Shown in pieces: positions 1 through 13,364 of a stretch of 64,000 nucleotides of DNA. The notes below the pieces were generated by a model. It did no database searches and was not told the DNA's origin. It saw only the letters and a list, made by a program, of their open reading frames with translations. The translations under genes were made by a program, and so were the position numbers. Origin of the DNA: Escarpia spicata (Eukaryota > Annelida > Polychaeta > Sabellida > Siboglinidae); the NCBI GenBank assembly GCA_963995525.1, contig OZ023214.1:33487254-33551253 (forward strand), given 5' to 3'. Position 1 is the stretch's first letter, and each line of letters opens with the position of its first letter.

Positions 1-136
1 TTATCGAATACCAACTACTTACTTTATGTAGTCGTTATTCAACCGTTATTTGACAACTAATTCGGCCACTCTTAAAAACTACAATGGGTTATAAAATACA
101 ATTCTGACCAAAACGTGTTCCCATATAGGCGTAGTT

Positions 137-1330
137 ATGATTGTTTGTACAGTTTTACTTTCAACTATGCCAATTGTTCTACTGTTTAGCAACACATACT
201 TTGTTTGTAGCTATCGCCCTTCAGGACACCCGGCAAATTTCTGTCACGACGTTCAGGATCTGTTGGAAAATTTGGCAATTATTCATTCAGAATTTAACAT
301 TCTCTGTGAATTTAATCTACATTTGGATATACATTCTACAACTACATCTACGTTTGATGATATTCTGGCATCATTTGATTTGAAACAACATTTTCGACAC
401 ATAGACATGGTCTTTGGCTTGACCTCTTGATAACCCGTTCAACATGTAATGATATCCAAGCACCTACTGTTTCAGATGGGTTATCAGACCACCACATACT
501 GTCATTGCTAATGTTAACGTTTCTATAACCCAATTAGAGTCGAAACAAAATGTGTCTTACAGAGTCATTTACATGATTGACATTACGGCTTTAATGGCTG
601 ATGTAATTAAATCCGATCTTATCACACATCCAAAAGAACATCTATCTGACATATATAAACACTACTCTCAAGTACCCAAAGCATTGCATAACAAACATGC
701 ACCTATAAAATCCAAATGTGTGTCAGAAAGGCCACCGGCTCCATGGATGACTTCCGAAATTATGCTATCTAAAATGCGTCGTTGTTATTTAGAGCGTGTA
801 TGGCCTTTAGACAGGTCGCGCTATTCTAAGCAATGTCACTTCTGTAACAGACAAATGGCCAAAGCTAAATCAGATTATTATACAAATATGGTCATAAATA
901 AGTCTGATAACCCGCGTCAGTTATGGAACTGCAACAGTACAATTCTACATAGACGGCCTGTTCCATCGTTAACTGATCATGTGTCAATTAAGTATTTACG
1001 TGATTCATTCTCTATTCACTTTAAGAATAAAATCAATATTATTCGTTCTTCTTTCCCACGTCATATTTTAAGTATTATCAGTGTGGGCTTTCCGCAACTA
1101 AATTCTCTACGTGTATCATTTGAACCTGCAACACTTGATGAAGTTAGGAAAATAATTATGTCCTCCCCAAATAAATCTCGTGCACTTGATCCATTTCCAA
1201 CAATACTGCCAAAAGCATGTCTGGATACACTAATTGGGCCTACAACAAATATTATAAATGCATCACCTGGTTCTGGCTGTTTTTCTGATTATTTCAAATA
1301 CGCCCATGTCACACAATTTTTTAACAAGTC
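137..1330 (+). mobile_element. Degenerate L2/CR1-type LINE fragment (endonuclease C-terminus, linker, start of RT)
   Basis: Translation shows the C-terminal part of an apurinic-type endonuclease with frameshifts: CEFNLHLDIH near 310, then a decayed LDLLITRS near 420 and SDHH near 490. An open frame of 264 residues from 552 covers the linker (PPAPWMTSEI, then an arginine-rich stretch and KAKSDYY). It ends with the first residues of a reverse transcriptase (DYFKYAHVT) and stops near 1330. The rest of the RT is missing. A copy that keeps the middle but lacks its 3' end is unusual for a LINE, so a later deletion is likely. It lies on the strand opposite to the CUB gene. The clade (L2 or CR1) is inferred from motif style only. 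Confidence 0.75.
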
Positions 1331-1360
1331 ATATTTATCAATGTGATAAGTGTTGCTTAC

Positions 1361-1601
1361 CTAGAGGTTGTGATCCTTTGTACTTGATCGCGAATCCTGT
1401 CATCGTGTAAGACACGTCGGTAGAGAAGACGACCAGTACCGAGTTTTGGGTGGAAACGATATCTGGAGGCAGGTGGTCGCCACATAGTTGGGACAGCATA
1501 GGAGCTGAAGTGGCACTGCCATCGTAGATGTTCACGTGATCGTAGTAACAATCCCCGGCGTTGGCTTCCACGTCGAAATGCAGGAAGTGAAGTGTCACAT
1601 G
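1361..1601 (-). CDS. CUB gene 1, exon 3 (most of the CUB domain)
   Basis: Minus-strand exon bounded by an acceptor CAG (ends 1602) and a donor GTAAGC (starts 1360). It is 241 nt, entry phase 0, exit phase 1. It encodes the second part of a CUB domain: alternating beta strands HFLHFDVE, then GDCYYDHVNIYDG (the typical D-x-v-x-I-y-D-G turn), LSQLCGD, VVFSTDVS and GFAIKYKG. Two cysteines fit the second CUB disulphide. CUB domains are extracellular beta-sandwich modules for protein or sugar binding. The reading frame continues past 1361, so at least one more exon is needed and is not recognised in the window. Together with 3309-3424 and 4260-4290 it makes a secreted protein. Confidence 0.85.
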
Positions 1602-1749
1602 CTGTAGAACAACGTGGTGTCAGTGATGCTTACTTCTTCCGTTGACATAATAATTATGATGTCCGTATTCCGTCTCATTAGCCCGTTGTCTTCTCAACGT
1701 CCGAGCATTTGCACGGGCAGATCAAATGTTTAGCGGATTTAGTGATACA

Positions 1750-3060
1750 ATACATGACATATGATATTTATTCCAAACGATTTTCAGAGGTGCATGCCCA
1801 ATTTATCCATCTTTGTAACAACACCAAAGAAACCCGGCGCCATTGAACGTGAACTACAAGTCTCTTGGGTCATTTCACCAAGATATTGCTTAACATTATT
1901 ATGGTCAGGACGCGAAACAAAACACAATGCCGGAAATTGCTGAAGAACAGTGTGGATTTGTACAAGATACGGGTACAAGTAATGCAAAGTACATTCAAGG
2001 AACATTGACTGAGAGAGTGTTGGAAGTGCACAGATATATGTATGTACGTTTTATTGATTACACAAATACATTTGACATAGGTAATTTTCGTCATGAAGAA
2101 ATCATATCAATACTGGAGAGTATGAACATTGATGGGAAAGATACGAGAATTGTGAGAAATGTACACTGGGGACAAAGATCAGTAACTGCAAGAAATAAAA
2201 CGTGGTGTAGGACACGGGTGTGTCATATCGCGAATCTCTTTTCATTATACAGTCACAACATCTTACGTACATTAGAAGACATGCCTGGTATTCAAGTAGG
2301 AGATACAACATGAATCATTTTCGATATGCACACGGCATGGTACTGATTGCATAAAACGAAATAAATCTACAACAAATGTTAGATACAGTAATCAGGGAAA
2401 GTGAGAAAAAATGTTGTGCCTGAACAAAAAGAAAACAGAAACCATTGTCATCTCAAAGAAACATTACACAACCTGCAACATCGTACACATATGGCACTGT
2501 CTTGAGGAATGTCCATACGTTTTACTGTCTAGGATCCCTAATAACATATGACGGTCGATGCAACGATGAGAAAAGAACGGAATTGCTCAGGCCAAAACAG
2601 ATTTTCACAACATGAAAAACATGCCAACAAACAAATACATATGGCTTGAAGTGAGAAAACACGTATGCACTGCTACATAGAACCCATAATCCTATACGGG
2701 GTGAATACTGAACAATAAACAAAACAATTCACGAAAACATAGAAGGCACTGAAAAGTGATTTTTAAGAAGAATGCTGCGAGTGCCATGGACTGACAAGAA
2801 ATGCAATGAAGTCATGCTTGTAACAAATTAGAACAAAACAAGCAAGATTTATAGGCCATGTAATGAGAAAGAGAACGTTAGAACATATAGTTACAGCAAG
2901 AAAGATTGAAGGAAAAAGATCCAGAGTCGCATGAGAATAAAAATAATAGATAATGTGTCAACATGGTATAGAAAGAGCACAACAGAACTGCTACAAACGT
3001 CAAACTACCGTGCGGCTGAAGGGCTATGATTATTGCCAACGCTTGTGACAGACACGGTAT
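1750..3060 (+). mobile_element. Degenerate RTE-type retrotransposon (reverse transcriptase to C-terminus)
   Basis: Pieces of one reverse transcriptase can be read in order despite stops and frameshifts: TTPKKPGAIE near 1820, EEQCGFVQ near 1940, FIDYTNTFD near 2050, NIDGKDTRIVRN near 2130, NLFSLYS near 2235, a decayed FRYA box near 2320, YCLGSLI near 2525, ILYGVNT near 2690, FLRRMLRVPW near 2760 and FIGHVMRKR near 2850. This order and these motifs match the endonuclease-reverse transcriptases common in invertebrate genomes (RTE-like). The copy is dead. It lies inside intron 2 of CUB gene 1, on the opposite strand, and accounts for nearly all of that intron. Confidence 0.8.
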
Positions 3061-3308
3061 ATAAAAGAGGAAGATTCCCATTTTGTGTCAAATGATAATT
3101 AGTAATAACATGAAATTCGGGCCTACAGCTGTGGGTTAGGGTTAGAACGACAACAGAAAAGGAGCGTTCCGTGTTCAAAATAACCTACAATTAACTTAGC
3201 TGTGCACTTTATGTTTACTGATGCAAGTCGTGAAATATGTGTGTGAAGAAACCATGATAGTGAAACCATCCAGGTTACACGGCCAGTGCAAGTTTTGCTG
3301 GCACTTAC

Positions 3309-3424
3309 CGCGCTGCCTGAAGGTCGGATGAGCCATTGTCGTTCTAAGTTGTTTATGTACCCACGTCCTTTTACCCCAATCACACCCTCGTTGGCATTGT
3401 AGACGCTCAGAGTGCAGCATCCAT
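3309..3424 (-). CDS. CUB gene 1, exon 2 (N-terminal part of the CUB domain)
   Basis: Minus-strand exon of 116 nt between acceptor GTAG (ends 3425) and donor GTAAGT (starts 3308). Entry phase 1, exit phase 0; both agree with the flanking exons. It encodes the opening of a CUB domain: a cysteine pair CC, then the Gly-rich turn GVIGVKGRGYINN and the strand RQWLIRPSG, which matches the family pattern of tyrosine-asparagine followed by a tryptophan strand ending in P-x-G. It joins in phase to 1361-1601, which supplies the rest of the domain. The first intron holds a long TG/CA microsatellite. Confidence 0.82.
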
Positions 3425-3475
3425 CTACACCAGGCAAATTTCATGTCAAACAATTAAGTGTCTTGCAAGTGTTTG

Positions 3476-3870
<395 letters not shown>

Positions 3871-4259
3871 TGTACAGGATACTTTGCATTCGAGATAACA
3901 AAGACGTTGTTTGTATTATATACAGTCTTCAGCAACATATTTCTTTGAAACATAGCTGTATGAAGTGACTTCAGCTTGAAGATATACCTTGGTTCTATAC
4001 GTCCCAAATATGTGAGAGACTGTCGAGACAGCCCTGCCGATTTTCCAGAACGTGTTTCAGACATATCTGTATGACATACACATCTGCTATAAATGGCACA
4101 TATTGCCTATTGATATCCCAGATCTTATTTCACACATAAAAATGTACACAACCTATCACATGCATGGCAAGATTCTCCGATCGATACTTCAGACATACTA
4201 CAGAGTAACATTGGCCAAATTATATATATCTTTATTTTTAACACGTAATATCAACTTAC

Positions 4260-4290
4260 TTGCGAAGAGAAGAAGTAACAGTAACGTCAT
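4260..4290 (-). CDS. CUB gene 1, exon 1 (start codon and signal peptide)
   Basis: Minus-strand ATG at 4290-4288 followed by codons for MTLLLLLLFA, a classic leucine-rich signal-peptide core, then a donor GTAAGT (starts 4259) after phase 1. That phase equals the entry phase of exon 2 (3309-3424). The start is supported by the paralogue at 10605-10635: the two are nearly the same from about 15 bases before the ATG to about 18 bases into the intron. This conservation across the splice site marks a duplicated gene and not chance similarity. Confidence 0.85.
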
Positions 4291-4483
4291 CGCTGCAACT
4301 GGACACATCCAATATGTTTCCACTGTCGCGCTACATGGCTTATCTGGCACGCACGTAACAGCCGTCCAGCTAGGAGCAAAGATCTACAGAGGAACTGCAT
4401 TACAATACAATGTTCTGATAGTCGTATGTTAAAAAAATGTGTATAAGTATTCTAAGTGCAAGTGTTGTAGATACTATTTTATT

Positions 4484-4668
<185 letters not shown>

Positions 4669-4839
4669 TTTGCGTGTGTAAAAGATTAAAAATGTATATA
4701 CTGTGCTAAATCAACATGTAACCACTGAAATTGAACACATTTTTTATCCATTCATTATATACATTCGTTAATAATAAACGCGTTTACACAGCTTTTGTGA
4801 ACCAAAATTTACATTCTAAGCCATTCATTGGAAATATAA

Positions 4840-6830
4840 GTCGAGGTGGTTGCTAATTGAAACAGTCTAAATATCTGTGACACCTGGCGATTATTTATCA
4901 AATAATAAAAGACCAGAAAGTACATGCCTGCTTCAAGTAAGGCATCTGGAATTTCGTGTGAATTTTATGCTGAACTTGAATGCTTATTTACAGAAGCATC
5001 TGTCTCCAACCGTAATTGCTGGAGACTTTAATATTCATTTTGATGATGTAACGAAATCAGAACCGCTTCGCAATCTACTTGATTCCTACAATTTGCTGCA
5101 GCACGTCCATTCGCCGACCCATAAAACAGGACATACATTGGACCTGGTGATAAGTCATGATAGCGATAACTTAGTATCTTCTGTTGTTGTTTATTCAGAC
5201 TGCATATCGGGCCACTATCGCATAGAACTGGCATTAAATGTGTTGAAACCGTCAGCTGAAACTTCAGTAATTTCCAAGCGCACCTTCCGCATCATGGATG
5301 ATGACGTTAAATCTGCATGTTCTGGCATGTCTGCCCACGCTGACGGTCAGCAAGCGGAGGTCTTAGCATCGGACTACAACACCTGTCTCACTAACTGCTT
5401 AGACAAGAACGCTCCTTGGCGCTACGTACACGTCAGGAGCAACCTGCCGCATCCGTGGTATGACGCTGAGGTCGACGAAGCAAGAGAGAAGAGGCAAACA
5501 TGTGAGAATCTGTGGAGAAGAACAAAACTCGAAATACACCGCCAATTATACGTCGCCGCTCGCGACGACTGCACTACAATGATAGCCAGTAAGAAAACCG
5601 AGTATTATCGCGGACAATTACAGAACGCTAATAACAAGAACATGTTTCGCATTCTGAGATCACTCGACGTACACAAAATGCAACTTCCAGAATTCTGCTC
5701 AGTGAAGGAAGGATGTGATAAATTCTCACGTTTCTTCCAAGAAAAGATCGAGAAATTACTGATTAACTTGCACTAACGCATTGCCGTTGACCCGACAGAG
5801 GACGAGACACGTTGCTTTACTGACCCAATTCAAGTGTTCGAGCCAACTACTACAGCCGAAATCACTAATATTCTTGGCACTACGGATAAGACATGCTCAC
5901 TTGATCCACTACCAACTAAGCAACTAAATGACAACATGGACAGTATCGTGCCTATCATCACACACATTGTAAACGCCTCACTCGAGGAGGCAGTCATGCC
6001 TGTGCTGCTTAAGCACGCAATTGTCCGGCCATTGCTCAAGAAACAATCACTCAACAAGGACATACTCAACAACTCCCGTCCAGTCAGCAACTTAAGCCAT
6101 CTGTCAAAATTCATAGAGAAAGTTATTGCGCGAAGGATCATCTCTCATATTTTCGATCAGCGAATGGAGGACTGTTCCCAATCAACCTACCGGAAGAATC
6201 ATTCAACTGAAACCGCACTATTGTGTGTAACAAATGCCATGAAAGCCGCTATAGACAATAGACAAGGCACGGCACTAATTCTTATTGACTTTAGTGCGGC
6301 CTTTGACACAATCAATCACAAGATAATGATCCAGCGCCTTCGGTTGCATTACGGCATTGTTGGCAAGGCGCTTGGCTGGCTGCAATCCTATCTGCAGGGC
6401 CGGACCCAGCGGGTGGTCATTCGTGATGCGTCATCGAATACAACTTGCGTGACATCGGGTGTCCCACAGGGTTCGGTGCTGGGTCCTTTGTTATTCTCGT
6501 TGTACGTACAACCCATTGGCGACATAATCAGAGCGCATGGACTTTGTTTTCATCATTATGCGGATGATCTGCAATTGTACTGCCATTTTGACCTCACTGC
6601 GACTGCGTTGGCTGCTACTCTGCGACGTATGGAGGAGTGTCTAGATATTGTAAATCAGTGGATGACATCAAACTACATGTGCATGAACAACAAGAAAACG
6701 GAATATCTTCCCGTAATGCCAAAGACTGCCGCTGCGCTTATTGACGGCAGTGTGATACGCATAGGAGATGTTACGATTACTGCCTCAAGATGTGTTCGTA
6801 ACCTTGGTGTTGTTATTACATCACATAACC
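4840..6830 (+). mobile_element. L2-type LINE, 5' portion (endonuclease C-terminus to RT palm)
   Basis: The open frame 4877-5776 has the end of an endonuclease (VIAGDFNIHF, GHTLDLVIS, SGHYRIE in place of the usual SDH), then the linker (PHPWYDAEV and a basic helix). A stop follows. The frame 5834-6830 is an RT: SLDPLPTK, RPVSNLSHLSKFIEK, LILIDFSAAFDTINH, SGVPQGSVLGPLLFSLY and the catalytic YADD box in HYADDLQLY. The motif style (PLPTK, AAFDTIN, GPLLFSLYVQP) is that of L2. The copy is interrupted after NLGVVITSH by another LINE and resumes at about 8441. It is less decayed than most elements here but has at least one inactivating stop near 5776. Confidence 0.88.
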
Positions 6831-8440
6831 AAGCAACAGTCCCAAAACAGTGGCGCAAAGCACTAGTTACAGCAATTCATAAGAGTGGTCCAAAATCAGA
6901 CGCCTCCAACTACCGACCCATATCCTTGACCTGCTTGTGCTGTAAAATCATCGAACACATAATCCTAAGTCATGTCGCCAAACATCTCAACACTCATAAC
7001 ATCCTTATTAATGAACAACATGGATTCAGGAAATGCCTCTCAACTACAACACAACTCATAAACTCAACTAATGACTGGTCAGAAACATTAAATTAAAAAA
7101 GTCAGACTGATGTAATCTTACTAGACTTCAGTAAAGCGTTTGATAAAGTTGCTCATCACCACCTATCAGATAAATTAAACTACTACGGCATCCGAAACAA
7201 CACTCTTGGCTGGATCAAAAGCTTCTTATCCCACCGTATACAATCTGTTTCAGTCAATGGCACACGTTCTTCCTGGGCTAATGTCACTTCCGGAGTCCCT
7301 CAGGGATCTGTCCTGGGGCCGGTCCCATACCTTCTATACATATACGACATCAAGGAACAAATAAATTCAACAATCAAACTCTTTGCAGACGACAGCATCT
7401 TATACAGAGAAATAAATAAACAAACGGTCAACATATATTACAAAACGATTTAGAAACCCTCACAACGTGGACTAAGAAGTTGTAAATGAATTTCAATGTT
7501 AAGAAATGTGCAGTCCTCACCATCACACGCAAATGATACCCCAAACTATATCAATATACATTACTGGGAAAATCACTAAACCATGTTAAAAAAAACGACT
7601 ACCTTGGGGTCACAATATCACATGACCTAAGATGGAACGACCACTGCACCAAAATAACCACCAAAGCCAGCCGCACACTTGGACTCTTAAGAAGAACACT
7701 GTCACCTTGCTCACAAAATGTCAAAGAAACAGCTTAACAAAACCCTCATCCGACCACAAGTTGATTATGCCAGTGACGTCTGGAATCCCAACACAGCAAC
7801 AGAAATTAACCGCATAGAACAAATCCAAAGAAATGCTGCAAGATTCATCGTCTCCGACTACAGAAAAGAAACACATATTAAACCACTCATAAACAAACTC
7901 AACTGGGACTCGCTCCACACACGTCGCCTCATTCAACAAGCATCAATGTTTTACAAAATCCACTACCACATGGTCAACTTCAGCCCTCCGCCAAGTTTCC
8001 ATCCACTTAAATATACCAACACAATAATTCCAACCATCAATGCATATAAATATGCATTCTACCCCAGAGCAGTATCCATATGGAACAGACTACCACCATC
8101 TGCTGTTCTACACATCACGCCATCATTGCCAGCCGTCCTGTGTGTCGCCATGACAGCCATCAGGGAAATGCAACCCTTGCATGGCGTCCACATCCTCTAA
8201 AGCTACAAACTTATGTATATACAGCCTGTAGTGCATCACTTGTTTTTCGGTAACCCCTTGTTTTTATCCGCGCTTTTGTTTGTTCTTCGTTGGTTTTCAT
8301 TGTTTTTATTTTTTTATTTTGAACATCCTTCTACACGATTTTTTCCCTTTTGTTCGACTGCCCTGACGTTACGCACCGCACAAATCCCAGTTTAGCTGTG
8401 AACAGCTGTAAAGGGATTACTACATCAAGCATCAAGCAAA
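6831..8440 (+). mobile_element. Jockey/CR1-like LINE inserted in the L2 element
   Basis: It starts abruptly with an RT N-terminus (PKQWRKALVTAIHKSG, then SNYRPISLT and NEQHGFRK), continues after a stop at about 7095 with VILLDFSKAFDKVAH, TSGVPQGSVLGPV and a degenerate FADDS box, and ends with a thumb and C-terminal region (TLIRPQVDYASDVWNP, RIEQIQRNAARFI, VSIWNRLPPS; stop near 8200). A 240-base 3' untranslated stretch follows, ending in a short tandem of ATCAAGC near 8427-8440. The 5' end is truncated, as is usual for LINEs. The first 250 bases read in frame with the host L2 element, so a 420-residue hybrid open frame spans the junction. Confidence 0.85.
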
Positions 8441-9238
8441 CGGCTTGATTACTGCAATTTACTTCTATACGGCACTTCTGTCAACAACATCGCTCGACTG
8501 CAGAGAATGCACAACTCTGCTGCTAGGTTGATCCTACGCCGCCCACGGAGTAACAGCGCCATGCCTTTGTTGTGCATTCTTCACTGGTTGCCTGTAGCAC
8601 ACAGAATCGACTCTAAGCTATTAGTGTTTACATATAAAGCTGTGCATGGCGATGCCCCGAAATATTTATGCGACCTTGTATGCCCATACAAACCAACAAG
8701 AGCCCTGCGCTCTACCAACAATAACATGTTAACGGTCCTGCGGACTCATGTCAAAGCTGGGGACAGTTCGTTTGCGGTCGCCGCGGCGACTTTGTGGAAC
8801 ACTTTGCCTAATGACATTAAAACGTCTGATTGTCTCTCTCCTTTCAAGGCACGCTTAAAGACAATTTTTTTTAGACTCGTTCTTGTCCAATGTGGCATAG
8901 TTTAGTATCTGCATTGATTTGTTTTATATCTCTTATGTATTAATTAACCTACTTATATATTTACTTTATACCTACATGTACATTAGTTCAGTTAAATGAA
9001 TTGACAATGTCTTACTTCTACATAGAACTGTAGATATGAGCATTATTTTACTATATTTATTTAATTACTGTATTTATTTGTATTTTACTAATATTAATTT
9101 TTTTAGAATTTCTTTTAGAAAATGCATGTTTATTTAGCCATCATTATTACCTCTATCTGGGTTCTACATGTTGTAAAGCGCCACGAACAATTTGTAATTG
9201 GATCTGGCGCTATATTAAATAAAATATATTATTATTAA
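8441..9238 (+). mobile_element. L2-type LINE, 3' portion with 3' tail
   Basis: The L2 frame resumes at RLDYCNLLLYGTS and runs through ARLQRMHNSAARLI, LHWLPVAHRI, YKAVHGDAPKYL and LWNTLPNDI to a stop near 8905. The untranslated tail ends in GCGCCACGAACAATTTG, then GCGCTATATTAAATAAAAT and a short ATT repeat at 9225-9238, the usual 3' end of L2 elements. About 45 residues expected between NLGVVIT and RLDYCN are missing, so the inner insertion was accompanied by loss of some target sequence. Confidence 0.87.
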
Positions 9239-9564
9239 AGTATCCAGCAATCCCATAAACCTCCACTATATGTATTGCAGAACTAGCACTTTCTTTTGAG
9301 TTATCTTGTATGATTGCATATGACCCACATACCAGCAACAGATCATCAAATCCTTTTATAGATAGGGAAACTTTGGACGTAAACGAAGTCGTAAATATCC
9401 CAAATAACAATGGCGCCAACAAATTCAATGATTACAATGGCAAGCTGGTGTCAATAGTCTCCCCAATTTTAGTTTATGACGAAATGAAGTTGAAATAAGA
9501 ATACCAATAACATTAATATATATATATATATATATGTACAGGTATATATATATGTATATATATG

Positions 9565-9599
<35 letters not shown>

Positions 9600-10604
9600 A
9601 GAGAGAGAGGGGGAGAGAGAGAGGGGGGGAGACAGAGAGAGATCACGGAAACGGAAACCATGATGGCCAGATGCGAACGAATAAAGATGAAAGTGTAGTC
9701 CGGTGTGAGAGAATGACATTCGTTCGCACAATCTCACCACTGTCCTACACACATCCATGCATCAACCAAGAAGTGGTGGCCGGCTTTGCACGATCCTGCT
9801 TTCTATAAAGGACTAGGTAGGTCGCCTATATCTAAAGAATCAATAAAGTACACTTTCATCAAGTATTCATCTAATTATAATCGAGCTTGCGTATGTATGC
9901 GGGAAGGTTAACGTTTTCTTCTTAGAAGGCTTGAACCTCGAGCGCCAAATTGTCACGGATTGATCTACGACTCCAAGAATAGGACGTAAGATATGTATCT
10001 TTTAAAAATACCCCATATGGTCAACTTTCTCACCTTTTATGGAATAAATCAGTTGTTCGGAACCTAAAACGCCATGTGCACGTAATACATAAAAAGTAAC
10101 TTAACAATCGAATCGCAGTAACCACGCGCTCGCTGCACATACTTCGGGAAAACGGCCCCTGTATCATGGGCTTGGCGTCATGAAGTAGACGCTGACACAA
10201 TAATGCTTGTGTAGCAGTATGAATATTATTCCACAATTTAACACTATCACGGCTAGGGCCTATCGATGAACGTAAACTTCACATTCTCTCCGTCCTTTGT
10301 CATTTTGAAACAAAAAACAACGAGTACCTGCGAACGCGTTATGATGTTTATGTAACGATGCTGCGGGTTTTCTAACATCTAGTAAATGTTACTGTCACGA
10401 CTGTCATCTACCAAGGCATCCCGTCAGGAGACTGGCTTTTTTGTTTAGCATAGCAATTTTAAAAGCATACGAACTGTCGCAAGTTTGCATTGTGTAACGC
10501 AGCTTCACTACACATCTTTGCTCCTAGATGGATGGTCGTTCAGTGCGTGTCAGATAAGCCATGTACACGTCGTGGAAACACGCTGCATGCGACCAGTTGC
10601 AGGG
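9239..10604. other. Non-coding stretch with AT and GA repeats
   Basis: No gene is recognised here. An (AT)n tract at 9514-9596 runs directly into a GA-rich tract at 9597-9645. Short open frames at 9310-9498 and 10030-10236 have no family features that I recognise. The region separates the L2 LINE from CUB gene 2 and probably includes the promoter of that gene, although no element of it is identifiable. Confidence 0.6.
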
Positions 10605-10635
10605 ATGAAGTTACTGCTGCTTCTTCTGTTCGCAA
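10605..10635 (+). CDS. CUB gene 2, exon 1 (signal peptide)
   Basis: ATG at 10605 begins MKLLLLLLFA, followed by the donor GTAAGT (starts 10636) in phase 1. The exon, the CAGTTGCAG just before the ATG and the first intron bases match exon 1 of CUB gene 1 at 4260-4290 on the other strand, with few changes. This identifies it as a duplicate. Downstream exons are damaged, so this exon may no longer yield a protein. Confidence 0.7.
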
Positions 10636-10740
10636 GTAAGTTGACATTATGTGTTTACAATTCTATAGCGTGAGGTGTATAAATCACCAAAATGAAAAGC
10701 TTGTCAGGCAGTTGATTTACATGTATATTGTTTACTTAAA

Positions 10741-11355
<615 letters not shown>

Positions 11356-11367
11356 GTTATCTCAATA

Positions 11368-11404
<37 letters not shown>

Positions 11405-11407
<3 letters not shown>

Positions 11408-12859
11408 GGATGAGATTGACATTCCGAGAAAAAACCGGAAAGTTTGCTGTGGCCCACATTTCAGCCCGAGAGGACTGTCTCATCTAATGGGGGGAGGGGG
11501 ACTCCTCAGATATTTTTTAATTGTAGACGACATATGGTGTATTTTGAGCAATATTAAATAGAAAATCTTAACATTTCCAATAGCAAAAAAGCACACGGAC
11601 TCACGCACACATTGTCATAATACTAACTCACTTGTTAATGATATTTTCTGGGCCTAACCCGAGTTGGCTGACGGGCAGCTTTCTCCTTGGCCAGCTTTGT
11701 CAAACAGCCCGTTGATGGGCCATTCTAGCTTTTTTCGTTGCCAGCTCAACTGCTTCCTTAGCTTTGTACTTGGTGGCTGCCTTCGTCTTTGACATGTTCA
11801 GCTCAGTTTTCTTCACCTCCTTCATCTTTCCTTCCTCGGCAAGATGGATGGAGTACATTTTGTGTGCACCCCTCGTGTTGTGAACGAGGCGACCAGTTCT
11901 GTTTGTGGAAGTCCTGTATAGCAGTCTTGTTGCTTGCCATGAGTGAGTACTTCACTGTCTGTATAGTGTTGAATGTACTAGCATTCTTTCTGGCAGTGGC
12001 AGTATTCATGATGCTAGACATGTGACTAAAAAACACCCTTCCACTTGAGAACCATGAAAGCAGCTCATCATTGCAGCCACCAGCTTTGACAAGGCTGGGA
12101 ACTTGCCAGTATATAATATGATAGCCCACCACGAGTCCAATCTGGAACTTGTGGGTGCTTGTGGAAATGTGTTGTCTACATGGAATCGGCGAACTTCTAT
12201 GTGATACGCCCTCTGTTCAGGTTCTAATAGAACATTGGTGACCAGTGTGGGCAGTGCCAACGTGTGTACTTCAATGCCTTCGGTTCCCCTCTGACTGTAG
12301 CCTGTAGGATCCAATCCGCATAGTTGACATCGGCCTCGCACCACAAACAGTAGTACTGATGAATATATCCAACATAGTGCCTCCAGTCGATCTCTCCAGC
12401 CACGCCCAATTCCACTTATTCTTGACACTTTTGTCAATGTCCTTCACGCAACATTTGTCTTGCCGTACAACAAATCGTCGATTAGCCATTGTGTTCGAAA
12501 ATGATCGACATCTCCACAAAATACATCGTCGTTTCCTATTGGTCTGCTTTTGTGCGCGCACTTCGAAAGCGCTGAAGCGAACAGCCGACAGAACTAAGGG
12601 TTTTACTTCGCAGATTCGCGGGTTCGGTTGGGTCGGTTCTGTCTCTAATCGCCAGGCAGCGTCATTAACACGTGGCGACACCCGGTGGATAAATGGTTAA
12701 CTCAATCCGCAGATAGATCGTCAGTGAATTGTCCAGGATTTTATATACCCTACCCCCCAACATTCATTTTTTTCTCCCCGGATTTACACGATGCACAAAC
12801 ATTTTCTTTGGAGCAGTATAAAAACCGGAATTCCGGCAAAAACCGGAAATTTCTCATCC

Positions 12860-12862
<3 letters not shown>
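11405..12862 (-). mobile_element. hAT-like DNA transposon with decayed, shortened transposase
   Basis: The terminal inverted repeats start CAGGGATGAGA at 11405 and, on the other strand, at 12862. Both are followed by a variant of AACCGGAAA. The flanks are ATATATAT on each side, consistent with an 8-bp target duplication, but uninformative because the site is an AT microsatellite. Inside, the minus strand carries transposase remnants in several frames: a BED-finger-like N-terminus (KNKWNWAWLE, then CLWCEADVNYAD) and a C-terminal region (SCFHGSQVEGCF, STFNTIQTVKYSLMAS, TAIQDFH). The central catalytic part is missing, so it is not autonomous. A relative lies at 16015-17347. Confidence 0.8.
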
Positions 12863-12906
<44 letters not shown>

Positions 12907-13110
12907 GTATATATAATATATACGCATATATATATATGTATATATATATATATGTGTATATATATATTGAGATGTATATATATATATATAAATATATAAT
13001 ATATGTATATATGAATGTGTGTGTGTTGTAGGTGGATGTTTGTGTGTTTTAGGACGGTGTTTGTGTGTTTTGGGTCATTGTTTGTGTGTTGTAGGTGGGT
13101 GTTTGTGTTT
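12863..13110. repeat. (AT)n tract and short GT-rich minisatellite
   Basis: The AT-rich tract to about 13010 is the right half of the microsatellite split by the hAT element. It is followed by four imperfect 21-22 bp units of the type TTTGTGTGTTGTAGGTGG at about 13015-13105. Confidence 0.9.
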
Positions 13111-13364
13111 TGTTTTTCACACTGAAGCAAAAAGGGACAGACAATGAACACTACATACTACACTACTTACGAAATTCGTGTCTGAATCACCAGAAAAGGA
13201 TTTTCCATCAATTATACAACGACGAATATAATGAGAGAAAAAACGTAGGGCAAGTAAAACGGAATGTGTTACTATGTATGTACTTAATGAAACATCGTAG
13301 TGGCTATAGACGCGGGAATAGGGGGGCTGGGGGACAGCTGTCCCCCTGGAATTTCGCTGGGTGG

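Noticed and set aside
9425..9808. Isoleucine-tyrosine and arginine-glutamate open frames
   Set aside because: Products of the AT and GA repeats.
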